Of a DNA stretch of 64,000 nt, positions 18,730 through 26,677 are shown piece by piece (the first letter of the stretch is position 1; every line of letters begins with the position of its first letter). Under the pieces are notes generated by a model. The model ran no database searches. It saw only the letters and a list, made by a program, of their open reading frames with translations, and was not told the DNA's origin. Source of the stretch: Nocardioides houyundeii (lineage in GTDB: Bacteria; Actinomycetota; Actinomycetes; Propionibacteriales; Nocardioidaceae); contig NZ_CP025581.1 of assembly GCF_002865585.1 (NCBI RefSeq), positions 3,596,001 to 3,660,000 on the forward strand, read 5' to 3'. The position numbers and the translations under genes were made by a program.

Positions 18730-19914
18730 CGCGTTTCGGGGTTGGTAGTCCTTGCTGGTGTCGATGGTGAGCTCGCGTAGGAGTTCGCCGGTGATGGCGT
18801 TGATGACGCGGACGTCGAGGTCCTGGACGAGCAGGATGACGTGGGTTCGGTTGTGGGTTCGGCCGACGCCGATGTGTCTGAGTTGGCCGGCCACGCGCAG
18901 GGTGACGGTGCCGGACTTGTCGACGCGGTCGTGCCGGATCCGGTCGTGGGTCTGTGCGTCGCGGCTGGGGCCTGGGACGGCTTTGGGCATGGTGTCGTAG
19001 AGCGCTGCTGGGGTGGCGCGGTGGGGCAGGGATCGGTGCGGCCGGTGCTGGTTGTATTCGGCGGCGAATCGGTCGAGCAGGGTCTGGAGCTGGTCGATGG
19101 TGGCGGGTTGGTCGGGTTGGGCGCGGAGCCACTTCTTCATGGTCTGCTGGAACCGCTCGACCTTGCCGCAGGTGGTGGGATGGTTGGGCCGGGAGTTCTT
19201 CTGGACCACGTGCCAGTCGCGTAGTTGCTGCTCGAAGCCGTTGCGGCCGCCTTGGCGGCCGTGGCCGGCCAGGCGGACGGTGTAGACCATCCCGTTGTCG
19301 GTCAGGGTGGATCCGGGTATGCCGTGCTGACCTGCGGCTTTGCGGAACGTGTTGAGGACGATCGGGGTGGTGATCGCCCGGTGCGCGGACACGTGGAGGG
19401 CGTAGCGGGTGCAGTCGTCGAGCCAAGTGATGATCTCGATGCCCTTGGGGAAGGTCGTGGTGTCGGTCAACGGGTAGTGGGTGAAGTCGGACTGCCAGGT
19501 CTCGTTGGGCATGGCGGCCTGGAACCGGATGTAGGAGGCCTTCGGTTTCTTCTTGGGTTCGGGGGTGACGAGGCCGGCACGGGTCAGGTAGCGGCTGATC
19601 GTGGCCACGGACACGGTTGTGTGGTGGTGCTGGGTCAGGTGCCAGGCGATGGTGTCGGGTCCGGCGTCGTGGCCGGCTGTGGTGAGCTTGTCGCGTAGCT
19701 CGAGGATCAGGTCCGCGGTCTGGGTGGGGATCGCGGTCGGGTTGGTGTGCGGGCGCCGGGAGCGGGGTTCGAAGGCGGCATCGCTCTCGGTTCGGTAGCG
19801 GGCCATGAGTTTGCTGACCCAGCTGGGTGAGACGTCGTAGCTGCGGGCGACGTCGGCTTGTGGGCGTCCCTCGAGGACGACCGCGGTGATGATCAGTCTG
19901 GCTTTCGACACCAC
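18709..19914 (-). CDS. IS481-family transposase
   Basis: A 401-residue DDE transposase. The N terminus has an HTH (ADVARSYDVSPSWVSKLMARY), a second helical domain follows, and the integrase core (about residues 135-310) has the first Asp in WQSDFTHYPL, the second in TLTDNGMVYT, and the Glu in CGKVERFQQTMKKWL. The tail after residue 320 is a beta-rich extension found in this family. The frame is intact. Codon use is somewhat less GC-rich than the neighbours. Confidence 0.93.
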   Translation of the reverse strand: MVSKARLIITAVVLEGRPQADVARSYDVSPSWVSKLMARYRTESDAAFEPRSRRPHTNPTAIPTQTADLILELRDKLTTAGHDAGPDTIAWHLTQHHHTTVSVATISRYLTRAGLVTPEPKKKPKASYIRFQAAMPNETWQSDFTHYPLTDTTTFPKGIEIITWLDDCTRYALHVSAHRAITTPIVLNTFRKAAGQHGIPGSTLTDNGMVYTVRLAGHGRQGGRNGFEQQLRDWHVVQKNSRPNHPTTCGKVERFQQTMKKWLRAQPDQPATIDQLQTLLDRFAAEYNQHRPHRSLPHRATPAALYDTMPKAVPGPSRDAQTHDRIRHDRVDKSGTVTLRVAGQLRHIGVGRTHNRTHVILLVQDLDVRVINAITGELLRELTIDTSKDYQPRNAKDPNPH

Positions 19915-19981
19915 CGGAGGGTCTCGGTCCGGTGTTTCCTATGTCTTGAGAGATGTGTTTCCTATGTCCTGAACCAGCACA

Positions 19982-19996
19982 CCACCGCCACCGCCA
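19982..19996. repeat. Right copy of the 15-bp target duplication
   Basis: CCACCGCCACCGCCA, identical to 18659-18673. It is not preceded by any other tRNA sequence, so it is a target duplication rather than a second tRNA. Confidence 0.8.
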
Positions 19997-20024
19997 ACCT
20001 GTGTCTCGGTCGAGACCAGCGTGA

Positions 20025-20054
20025 TCAGGCCGGGCCCCCAGGGGTCCGGCCTGA
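20025..20054. terminator. Hairpin downstream of gdx
   Basis: TCAGGCCGG (20025-20033) pairs with CCGGCCTGA (20046-20054), extended by CCCC/GGGG in the loop region. It lies just after the gdx stop on the minus strand. It may also have served tRNA-Ser before the IS inserted. A shorter palindrome, GTCTCG-GT-CGAGAC, is at 20003-20016. Confidence 0.55.
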
Positions 20055-20093
20055 CGTCGTTCCGGCGGGTCCGCTCGGCCGAGGACCGACGCC

Positions 20094-20408
20094 TCAGTGC
20101 GCCAGCTTGAGGCCGACCACGCAGCCCACCAGCCCAAGCAGCAGCAGCACCTTGCCCACGCTCACCGCCTCGTCGCCGGTCGCCATCGAGTAGGCCACGG
20201 TCAGGGATGCGCCGACCCCCACCCACACGGCGTACGCCGTGCCGATCGGCAGGGTGCGCATGGCATAGGCCAGGCCTCCCATGCTGACCACGATCGCCAG
20301 GGCGAAGACCACCGACGGGACCAGGCGGGTGAACCCTTCGGACTTGCCCAGGGCGACCGCCCAGACCGCCTCGAAGACGCCGGAGATGATGAGGACGATC
20401 CATGCCAT
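20094..20408 (-). CDS. gdx: Small multidrug resistance family guanidinium exporter
   Basis: A 104-residue four-helix membrane protein. It matches the Gdx (SugE) branch of SMR proteins: the essential Glu lies in helix 1 (GVFEAVWAVALGKSEGF), with GTAYAVWVGVGA in helix 3. Gdx exports guanidinium in exchange for protons as an antiparallel dimer. A guanidine-III riboswitch lies directly upstream, which independently supports this substrate over quaternary ammonium compounds. GGAG lies 7 to 8 bases before the ATG. Confidence 0.92.
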   Translation of the reverse strand: MAWIVLIISGVFEAVWAVALGKSEGFTRLVPSVVFALAIVVSMGGLAYAMRTLPIGTAYAVWVGVGASLTVAYSMATGDEAVSVGKVLLLLGLVGCVVGLKLAH

Positions 20409-20420
20409 GACGAGCTCCAG

Positions 20421-20462
20421 ACGGCCGTCTTGTCGCGTTCCGGGTACGGCTCCCTCGTCCGG
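20421..20462 (-). ncRNA. Guanidine-III (ykkC-III) riboswitch
   Basis: Read on the minus strand the segment runs CCGGACGAGGGAGCCGTACC, then CGG, a variable AACGC, then GACAAGACGGC. These are the conserved blocks of the guanidine-III class (CCGGACGAGG, GCCGUACCCGG, GACAAGACGGC), a compact pseudoknot mostly found in actinobacteria. It ends about 12 bases before the gdx start, so the Shine-Dalgarno lies immediately after it and ligand binding should open translation. Confidence 0.9.
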
Positions 20463-20550
20463 TGGGCCGTCTCGACCCACTACCGATGATAGGTGGGCCA
20501 GTCCGCAAGATCCGCCCGGGCGTCGGCCATCTGCCGCGATACTCCTCGCC

Positions 20551-21011
20551 ATGGGGAGAGCCGTCGACATCACCGCGCCGGGCGGGCGGATCGAGCACCG
20601 GCGCCCCCGCCTCGGCGACCTGCACTGGGACGGGGGCGTGTGGCGCCGCTGGAGCGGCCGGCGGTGGGCCCGAGCCGTGGCCTCCCCGGCACCGGTCCGC
20701 CTGCTCGACCCGCGGCCGCTCGACGCCGATCCACCCCTTGCCCCGAGCAGCAGCGGCGGCTCCTGGACCGCACGGTCGAGGGCGAGGTGAACGAGAGCGG
20801 CGCCTCGGTGGTGCTCGACGGCTCCCGGGGCGTGGTGCTCGGCTACCGCCGGAGGCCGTCGGTGCTGCCCCACCTCCTGCTCACTCTGGTGACCGGCGGC
20901 CTGTGGCTCGTCGTGTGGCTGGCGCTGCTGGCCCTGGTCCGGGAGGACCGCTACCGGTTCGAGGTCGACGCCTGGGGCAACGTGTGGTGCGTGCCGCTGC
21001 GCGCTGCCTGA
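20551..21011 (+). pseudogene. Small membrane protein with WDG..W motif, apparently frameshifted near 20747
   Basis: Frame 1 from ATG 20551 encodes a soluble start (DLHWDGGVWRRWSGRRWARA) and ends at 20790. The next frame ending at 21011 encodes QQRRLLDRTVEGEV, NESGASVVLDG, a hydrophobic hairpin (LLLTLVTGGLWLVVWLALLAL) and a polar tail. One extra base in the CCCC run before GAGCAGCAG joins them into 153 residues. Alternatively two genes overlap by GTGA at 20787-20790. The first reading is preferred because the second frame looks protein-like well before that GTG. Confidence 0.55.
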
Positions 21012-23294
21012 TCAGCGCAGGCTGGCGTACCAGGCCTGGGTACGGCGACCCGCCAGCAGCGCCCGCTCCCACAGCACCCCTGCGGTGAGCAGCACCGCTC
21101 CGCCGCCGACCAGGATGATCCAGCCCGGGACGTAGGCGAGTCCCTGACCGCCCTGGTTGATGGCCACCACGAGGAGCACCAGGGCCCCGACGGTCACCGG
21201 CGCCTGCCAGCGGCGCAGCAGCCCGAGCACCAGCACCACGATCGCCACCACGGTGAGACCGGCCAGGCGCAGCGCGCCGCCATTCTCCAGTGTCACCGCC
21301 AGGGTGGGCAGCAGCGCGACGCTGAGCGCCGGTCCCATGGTCAGCATGGTGCGCGCCTGCCGGTTCCGGAGATGCTGGACGAGGCCGATGACCGCCAGCA
21401 GCACCACGAGCGGCGCGGTGTAGAGCTCGACCACCCCCACCCCCTGGTCGGCCAGCAGCCGACTGGTCCCCGCGGTGACCAGCACCGAGCCGAGGTAGGC
21501 GAACCCGAGACGGCCCCGCGAGCCCGAGTAGACCAGCGTGAGCACCCCGACCCCCACCCAGGCGGCGACCTCCAGCAGCACCGGCTCCTCGATCGAGGCG
21601 AGGATCCCGTAGCCGCCGTAGAGCAGCGCGAAGGTGACGGCGCTGTGGTCCAGCACCCTGTTGCCCGGGGAGTCGGCCAGCGTCCGGGCGTAGCCGGCGA
21701 GCGCGAAGCTCGCGGCGCAGCCCACCAGGCCCATCGCCACCGCGACCGCCTCGTCGGCGTCGCGGACGGCCGTGAACGCCGTGGCCGCGACCGCCAGCTG
21801 GGCGAGCACCGCGAACGGCGCCGAGCGCTCCTTGGTCGCCGGCACGAGTGCGGCGACGGCCCAGGCGGCACCCGGCACCACCGGCAGCCACCAGGAGTCG
21901 GGCGCCAGCCGGGGGAAGCCCGCGAACAGCTCCAGGCCGTCGGCGTACCACCCGTCGACCTCGGCGAGCACGAGCAGGAAGAGCACCGGCAGGGCCACCC
22001 ACGCGAGCAGGATGGCGGCGCCGAGCCACGCCGGCCGCGTGTCCGCTCCGGTGAACGGCGCCCGGGTCACCGGGAGCCCGGTCAGGCAGAGCGCGACCAG
22101 CCCCGCTGCGAGCAGCACCGCGAGCACCACCACGACGGCCCGGGGTACGTCGACCACCGGGATGCCGAGGGCCGGCACCAGGGCCCACACGCCGACGGCG
22201 GGCAGCCAGGCCCACCCCGGGTGCTCCCGCGCCGCTTCCGGCGCCAGGGGCCGAGCCAGGCGGGGGGCGACGAGGGCCAGCACCGGGAGCACCAGGAGCA
22301 CGGCGCACACGGCGTACCGCTGGATGGTGGCCGTGGCGGGGTCGTAGCCGACGACGATGCCGGCGCCCAGGTGCACCACGACGGCACCGAGCGCCGAGAC
22401 GGCCAGCGGCACCGCCGCCCACCGGTCCAGGCGGTACGCCGCCCCGGCGGCCGCGGCGCTGAGCACCGCCAGGAGCGCCGCGAGGCCGCACAGCACGACC
22501 GGCTCGGCACCGAGCGCGCTGACCGTGCACCAGCCGGCGACCGCGAGCAGCGTGGCCGCGGCCGGGCCGTACACCAGCACCGGCGGAGCGGGGCGCTCCG
22601 CCACCGCCCGCGGCACCAGGCGGTCGAAGCCCACCAGGACCGCAGCGCCGAGCAGCGCCGCCAGTGACCAGTAGCCGTCGACGGGGACGTCGCCCAGTCC
22701 GGCCAGCCCCAGATGGTGGGCGGCCCACAGGTCGAGGACCACCAGGCCGGTGGCGATCCCGGCGGCGGTCCGAGCCGCGGAGGTGAGCTGGCGGCGCGTG
22801 GCCAGCACGGCGGCGGCTGCGGCGGCTCCGGTCAGGCCCACCATGATCGTGGCCTGCCCGGCCACGCCCACCACCAGCCAGATCACGAGCAGGAAGAACG
22901 AGACTCCCGAGAGCAGCAGCAGCGCGCCGAGCCCGAGCAGGATCTGCTGCCCGCCGAGCCGGGTGCCGGCACGCCGCCTGGACCCCGCGGCGTACGGCGG
23001 GGAGGCGGGGTACGGCGGCTGGGGGCCGGTCCGGGGGCCGGCGTACGGGTCGCCGGGCTGGTACGGTGCGGCCGACGGGACTGCCGGTGGGCGCAGCAGC
23101 TGGGAGACCAGGACGTCGGCCTCGGAGCGTAGCGCCCCGATCTGCTGGTTGACCTGCCACAGCCGCGCCGCCTGGGGTCCGACGAGCCGCAGCCCGCACT
23201 CCGGGCACGCGGGCGACCCCGGGATCACCGGGGCGTCGCAATGGGGGCAGGGGAACGGCGCGGGAGTCGACACGCGCACATCTTCGCCGCACAT
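21012..23294 (-). CDS. Large polytopic membrane protein with N-terminal zinc ribbon
   Basis: A 760-residue protein. Residues 15-35 form a zinc ribbon (CPHC, then CPEC), followed by a helical and Pro-rich linker (to about 115) and some 20 hydrophobic segments to the C terminus. It resembles the SCO7613-type actinobacterial membrane proteins of unknown function. The annotated start is ATG 23294; GTG 23273 is a possible alternative. Its stop abuts the stop of the converging upstream gene. Confidence 0.75.
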   Translation of the reverse strand: MCGEDVRVSTPAPFPCPHCDAPVIPGSPACPECGLRLVGPQAARLWQVNQQIGALRSEADVLVSQLLRPPAVPSAAPYQPGDPYAGPRTGPQPPYPASPPYAAGSRRRAGTRLGGQQILLGLGALLLLSGVSFFLLVIWLVVGVAGQATIMVGLTGAAAAAAVLATRRQLTSAARTAAGIATGLVVLDLWAAHHLGLAGLGDVPVDGYWSLAALLGAAVLVGFDRLVPRAVAERPAPPVLVYGPAAATLLAVAGWCTVSALGAEPVVLCGLAALLAVLSAAAAGAAYRLDRWAAVPLAVSALGAVVVHLGAGIVVGYDPATATIQRYAVCAVLLVLPVLALVAPRLARPLAPEAAREHPGWAWLPAVGVWALVPALGIPVVDVPRAVVVVLAVLLAAGLVALCLTGLPVTRAPFTGADTRPAWLGAAILLAWVALPVLFLLVLAEVDGWYADGLELFAGFPRLAPDSWWLPVVPGAAWAVAALVPATKERSAPFAVLAQLAVAATAFTAVRDADEAVAVAMGLVGCAASFALAGYARTLADSPGNRVLDHSAVTFALLYGGYGILASIEEPVLLEVAAWVGVGVLTLVYSGSRGRLGFAYLGSVLVTAGTSRLLADQGVGVVELYTAPLVVLLAVIGLVQHLRNRQARTMLTMGPALSVALLPTLAVTLENGGALRLAGLTVVAIVVLVLGLLRRWQAPVTVGALVLLVVAINQGGQGLAYVPGWIILVGGGAVLLTAGVLWERALLAGRRTQAWYASLR

Positions 23295-23334
23295 CGGGGG
23301 TGCGTCACCGGTACGGGTACTCAGGTGGGACGAG

Positions 23335-23568
23335 TCAGGCGTCGGTGAGGACGAGCATCACGGTGCCCTCCTGGACCACGTCGCCCGGGCCGACGCGCAC
23401 CGCGCGCACGGCACCGGCGCCCTCCGCGATCACCGGGATCTCCATCTTCATCGACTCCAGCAGGATCACGGTGTCCCCCGCCGCTACCGCGTCGCCGGGC
23501 TGCACCGCCACGCTCATCACGTTGGCCACCATCTCGGCGACGATCTCGGTCGTCTTCTCACGCGCCAT
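23335..23568 (-). CDS. Stand-alone biotinyl/lipoyl attachment domain protein
   Basis: A 77-residue beta-barrel domain with the biotinylation motif ESMKMEIPV (Lys about residue 41) and the flanking repeat GDAVAAGDTVILL. Such orphans resemble the carboxyl carrier domain of acyl-CoA carboxylases. No carboxylase or biotin ligase gene is adjacent, so it may act in trans. TAGCGT lies 6 bases before the ATG. Confidence 0.85.
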   Translation of the reverse strand: MAREKTTEIVAEMVANVMSVAVQPGDAVAAGDTVILLESMKMEIPVIAEGAGAVRAVRVGPGDVVQEGTVMLVLTDA

Positions 23569-23574
23569 GCCCCG

Positions 23575-23580
23575 ACGCTA
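23575..23580 (-). promoter_or_regulatory. -10 box of the biotinyl domain gene
   Basis: TAGCGT on the minus strand, 6 bases before the ATG at 23568, no Shine-Dalgarno. Confidence 0.5.
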
Positions 23581-23637
23581 GGGGTTACCGGCACGTAGAG
23601 CCGCACCGCCGACGAGGGCACCGCCGGTGAGCCGCGC

Positions 23638-24920
23638 TCAGAGCGAGGAGAACCGGCTGGGCTCCGGGCGCAGCGCGTGCTGCTCCTCCACCGCGCGCGC
23701 CCGCCGGCCCCGCGAGCCCGTCAGCAGCAGGTCGAGCCGGATCACCAGGAAGCCGACCAGCAGCCCCAGCCCGACGCCGTACGCCGCCTGCAGGCCGCCC
23801 TCGACGTAGGAGGTGTCCAGGTCGACCAGGCCCTGGGCCACCGGCAGCATCGCGGCAGCGCCGAAGGTGCAGACCCACCAGCCCTGTCGCCGGCGCGCGC
23901 GCATGTGCACACCCCAGGCCAGGGCCGGGACGCCGAGCAGGACCATCAGCGGGGGCGGGAACGCCCCAGGGTGGTGCGGCTCCACTCCTGCAGCCCCGCC
24001 GTGGGCTGGACCACTCCCGAGGCGCCGTAGCGGCGGAACAGCTCGGCGTAGGCCAGGCTCGCGGCGAGCAGCAGGGTGCCGACCACCAGGGTGACCAGCC
24101 CGCGGGTGCCGAGGCCGTTGAGCCCGGCTCCGAAGCGCCAGACCAGGGTGAAGACCACCAGGAAGCCCAAGCCGAGGGTGAGGTACTCGAAGCGCACCGA
24201 GCTGGCGGCGGGCTCGAACCCCACCGTGGCGTAGGCACCGATCGAGGCCACGGCCGTGGCCAGCACCACCTCGCGTGCCGCGATCAGGAAGGTGCGCGCC
24301 GACACCGTGATCACCACCGCCAGCACGCCGCTGACCACGCAGGTCATCACCGCGGCGCCGCTGCGCAGCACCTCACCGTCCTGCACCACCGCCACCACAC
24401 CGACCGCGAAGGCGAGCGCGGCGAAGACGAGCTGGCGGCCACCGGTGCGCGCCATCAGCGCCCAGGAGTACGTCGTGAGGACCGCCACCGAACCCGCGCC
24501 GTCGAGCCACTGCGGCCCCACGTGCAGCGCGGCGAACCCCAGCGCCACGCACCCGGCGAGCAGCACGAGGGCGGCCAGGATCAGCCGCAGGCGGTTGCGC
24601 TCGCGGACCGGCTGCTCGGGCCGTCGGTCCGGGCGAGCGGGGCGGGTCGGAGCGAGGTCGCGCGCGGGCGCTGCGGGAGGCGCGGGAGGCGCGGGAGGCA
24701 CCGGGGGCGCGGGCGCGACCGGAGGTGCCGGAGGCACGAACGGCGGCGCGGGGGGCACGAACGGGGGTGCCGCAGGTGTGGACGGGCCCGGCTCCGGCAG
24801 GCTCGACGGCGCGGCCGGGGCCCGGCGGCTCGGTGCGGGAGCGGTGCCCCGAGTGAGACGGATCCCCGACAGACGCGACTTCTTGGGCGCGGCGCGGCGG
24901 CCTGGAGAAGGGGGGGACAC
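23638..24920 (-). pseudogene. Polytopic membrane protein with Pro-rich N terminus, frameshifted near 23965
   Basis: The first 320 residues hold a basic N terminus, a Pro/Ala repeat (APPFVPPAPPFVPP and so on, about 45-85) and about eight hydrophobic segments. The frame closes at 23946, just after WSRTTLG. The overlapping frame continues AFPPPLMVLLGVPALAWGVHMRARR with three more segments to 23638. Adding one G to the GGGG run at about 23968 gives a continuous 427-residue protein. Function unknown. GTG start, 7 bases after TAACCT. Confidence 0.7.
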
Positions 24921-24927
24921 GGCGATG

Positions 24928-24933
24928 AGGTTA
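24928..24933 (-). promoter_or_regulatory. -10 box of the Pro-rich membrane protein gene
   Basis: TAACCT on the minus strand, 7 bases before the GTG at 24920. Confidence 0.45.
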
Positions 24934-25695
24934 CCGTCGCCGGTTGGACAAAGAGGGGTTGACGCTGCGAGCGGCCTGGATCTCCGACCGCTCCAGCACG
25001 GCGTGCAGCACCTCGGCGTCCGGCCCGGCCTCGCACACCACGTCGCCCAGGGGGCTCACCACGCTGGAGTGGCCGGTGTAGCGGGGACCGGGCTGGCCCA
25101 CGCCCACGACGTAGACGGTGTTCTCGATGGCGCGGGCGCGCAGCAGGGTCCGCCAGTGGTCCACCTTGCGCTCCCCCGCCACCCACGCCGAGGGCACGAC
25201 CAGCACCTCCGCGCCGGCCGCGACCAGGTCGCGGGCCAGCTCGGGGAAGCGCAGGTCGTAGCAGGTCATCAGGCCCAGGCTGAAGCCTGCGACCTCGACC
25301 ACCACCGGCTCCCACTCCCCCGCGCTGAGCCGGTCGGACTCGCGGTAGCCGAAGGAGTCGTAGAGGTGGATCTTCGGGTACGCCGCCTGCGCGGCACCGC
25401 GCAGCACCAGGGTGTTGAACGGCCGGGCCGGGTCGGGGCTGGTGGCGAACATGCCCGCCAGCACCGTGGTCCCGCGCTCGTCGGCGACCCGGGCCACCTC
25501 GGTGGCGAAGGGACCGTCCAGCGGCTCGGCGAAGGGCGCCACGTCCGAGCCGGGGGTGCCGAAGTCGCGGGCGAACGCCTCGGGCAGCACCACCAGGTCG
25601 CTGCCGGAGGGGACCACCTCGGCCAGCCGGGCACGGTTGCCGGCCGGATCGAGACCGGAGGCCTCCTGGACGAGGGTCACGCGCAGCTGGTCCAT
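24931..25695 (-). CDS. Carbon-nitrogen hydrolase (nitrilase superfamily)
   Basis: A 254-residue cytosolic amidohydrolase. The catalytic Glu-Lys-Cys triad is visible: Glu in VLPEAFARDFG, Lys in YPKIHLYDSFGYRES, Cys in LMTCYDLRFPELAR. The spacing fits the Nit1/Nit2 branch, whose bacterial members repair deaminated glutathione or hydrolyse omega-amides. The frame is open far upstream, but MDQLRVTLVQ is the family N terminus. Substrate not certain. Confidence 0.9.
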   Translation of the reverse strand: MDQLRVTLVQEASGLDPAGNRARLAEVVPSGSDLVVLPEAFARDFGTPGSDVAPFAEPLDGPFATEVARVADERGTTVLAGMFATSPDPARPFNTLVLRGAAQAAYPKIHLYDSFGYRESDRLSAGEWEPVVVEVAGFSLGLMTCYDLRFPELARDLVAAGAEVLVVPSAWVAGERKVDHWRTLLRARAIENTVYVVGVGQPGPRYTGHSSVVSPLGDVVCEAGPDAEVLHAVLERSEIQAARSVNPSLSNRRR

Positions 25696-25734
25696 GGCCC
25701 CAGCCTGACACGGCGCGGCTGACACACTGGAGCC

Positions 25735-26295
25735 ATGGCCGAGTCCCGGATCAGCTTCTCCGCCGTCGTGCTCGCCGGCGGCACCGGCCTGCGGATGGGT
25801 GGCGCGGACAAGGCCGCGCTCGAGCTGCACGGCCGCAGCCTGCTGGACCTGGCCCTGGACGCCCTGGCCGAGGCCGACGAGGTGGCGGTCACCGGGCCGC
25901 GGGCGCCGACCCGCCGTCCGGTCACCTTCACCCTGGAGGACCCGCCCTCGGGGGGCCCGGTCGCGGGCCTGCTCGCGGGCCGCGACGCCCTGGTCCGCAC
26001 CCCCGACCTGCTGGCCGTCCTCGCCGTCGACATGCCGCGCGTCGACCGCGCCACGATCCGCCGGCTGCTGGCCGCCGCGGCCGGCCACGACGGCGCGTTC
26101 CTGGTCGACGGCGACGGACGACGACAGCTCTGCGGGGTGCTGCGCCCGGAGCGGCTGGAGGAGGTACGGCCGGCGCAGGCGCACGGCGCCGCGGTGCACC
26201 GGCTGCTGGCCGGGCTCGACCTGGTGGACGTGCCGGGACGGGACCAGGAGTCGCTCGACATCGACTCCTGGAAAGACTTGCACGACCTCACCTGA
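25735..26295 (+). CDS. mobA: Molybdenum cofactor guanylyltransferase
   Basis: A 186-residue nucleotidyltransferase that attaches GMP to molybdopterin. The N-terminal signature VLAGGTGLRMGGADKAAL binds GTP, and VLAVDMPRVD holds the metal-binding Asp. The sequence is a little shorter than E. coli MobA. It diverges from the nitrilase gene and is followed 17 bases later by a DUF6457 gene. Confidence 0.87.
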   Translation: MAESRISFSAVVLAGGTGLRMGGADKAALELHGRSLLDLALDALAEADEVAVTGPRAPTRRPVTFTLEDPPSGGPVAGLLAGRDALVRTPDLLAVLAVDMPRVDRATIRRLLAAAAGHDGAFLVDGDGRRQLCGVLRPERLEEVRPAQAHGAAVHRLLAGLDLVDVPGRDQESLDIDSWKDLHDLT

Positions 26296-26299
26296 GCGG

Positions 26300-26305
26300 T
26301 AACGT
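26300..26305 (+). promoter_or_regulatory. -10 box of the DUF6457 gene
   Basis: TAACGT lies 7 bases before the GTG at 26313. Confidence 0.45.
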
Positions 26306-26312
26306 CCCTCTG

Positions 26313-26651
26313 GTGAACCTCCATGACTGGATCGACGAGCTCTGTGACGTCCTGGACATCGAGACCGAGCTGGACGAGGCGCTGGTCCTCGACCTGGCCC
26401 GCGACGCCGCGCACAACGTGGAGCGCCGCGCGGCTCCCATCTCCACCTACCTGCTGGGGTTCGCCGCCGGCGCCTCGGGTGCCTCCGTGGAGAAGATCGA
26501 GGAGCTGGCCGGCGCGGCCTCCCAGCTGGCCCTGGGGTGGGACCGTCCCGCGGACGCCGCGGACCCCACCGACGTCGCGGTCGAGATCGAGGTCGACGAG
26601 GCGGTCGAGCTCTCCGACGACGAGCTGGCCGACGACGAGGTCGAGGACTGA
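26313..26651 (+). CDS. DUF6457 domain protein
   Basis: A 112-residue acidic protein. The helical region MNLHDWIDELCDVLDIETELDEALVLDLARDAAHNVERRAAPISTYLLG is typical of DUF6457, a small actinobacterial family often found beside mobA. The C-terminal 30 residues are almost all acidic. The link suggests a role in molybdenum cofactor use, but this is inference. Starts at GTG. Confidence 0.78.
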   Translation: MNLHDWIDELCDVLDIETELDEALVLDLARDAAHNVERRAAPISTYLLGFAAGASGASVEKIEELAGAASQLALGWDRPADAADPTDVAVEIEVDEAVELSDDELADDEVED

Positions 26652-26665
26652 CCGGCCCGACTGGC

Positions 26666-26671
26666 TAGGGT
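26666..26671 (+). promoter_or_regulatory. -10 box of the quinone oxidoreductase gene
   Basis: TAGGGT, 6 bases before the ATG at 26678; no Shine-Dalgarno. Confidence 0.5.
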
Positions 26672-26677
26672 GGCGGC

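Larger units (their letters stand above)
18674..19981 (-). mobile_element. Complete IS481-family insertion sequence (1308 bp)
   Basis: The element starts TGTG and ends CACA. Its 24-bp terminal repeats (18674-18697 and 19958-19981) match at 17 positions, sharing the outer TGTG and the inner ATAGGAAA. A better internal copy of the left end (17 of 19) is at 19935-19953. It carries one intact DDE transposase gene and is flanked by identical 15-bp direct repeats, within the long duplication range known for IS481 elements. Intact ends, duplication and gene suggest recent insertion. Confidence 0.87.

Noticed and set aside
18659..19996. attL/attR sites of an integrated island at tRNA-Ser
   Set aside because: The direct repeat is there, but the only gene inside is an IS481-type transposase and the ends are inverted repeats starting TGTG. 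A 15-bp target duplication explains the repeat.
20787..20790. Two separate overlapping genes joined by GTGA at 20787
   Set aside because: It cannot be excluded, but the second frame already looks protein-like 15 or more codons before the GTG, and one added base in CCCC gives a single plausible membrane protein.
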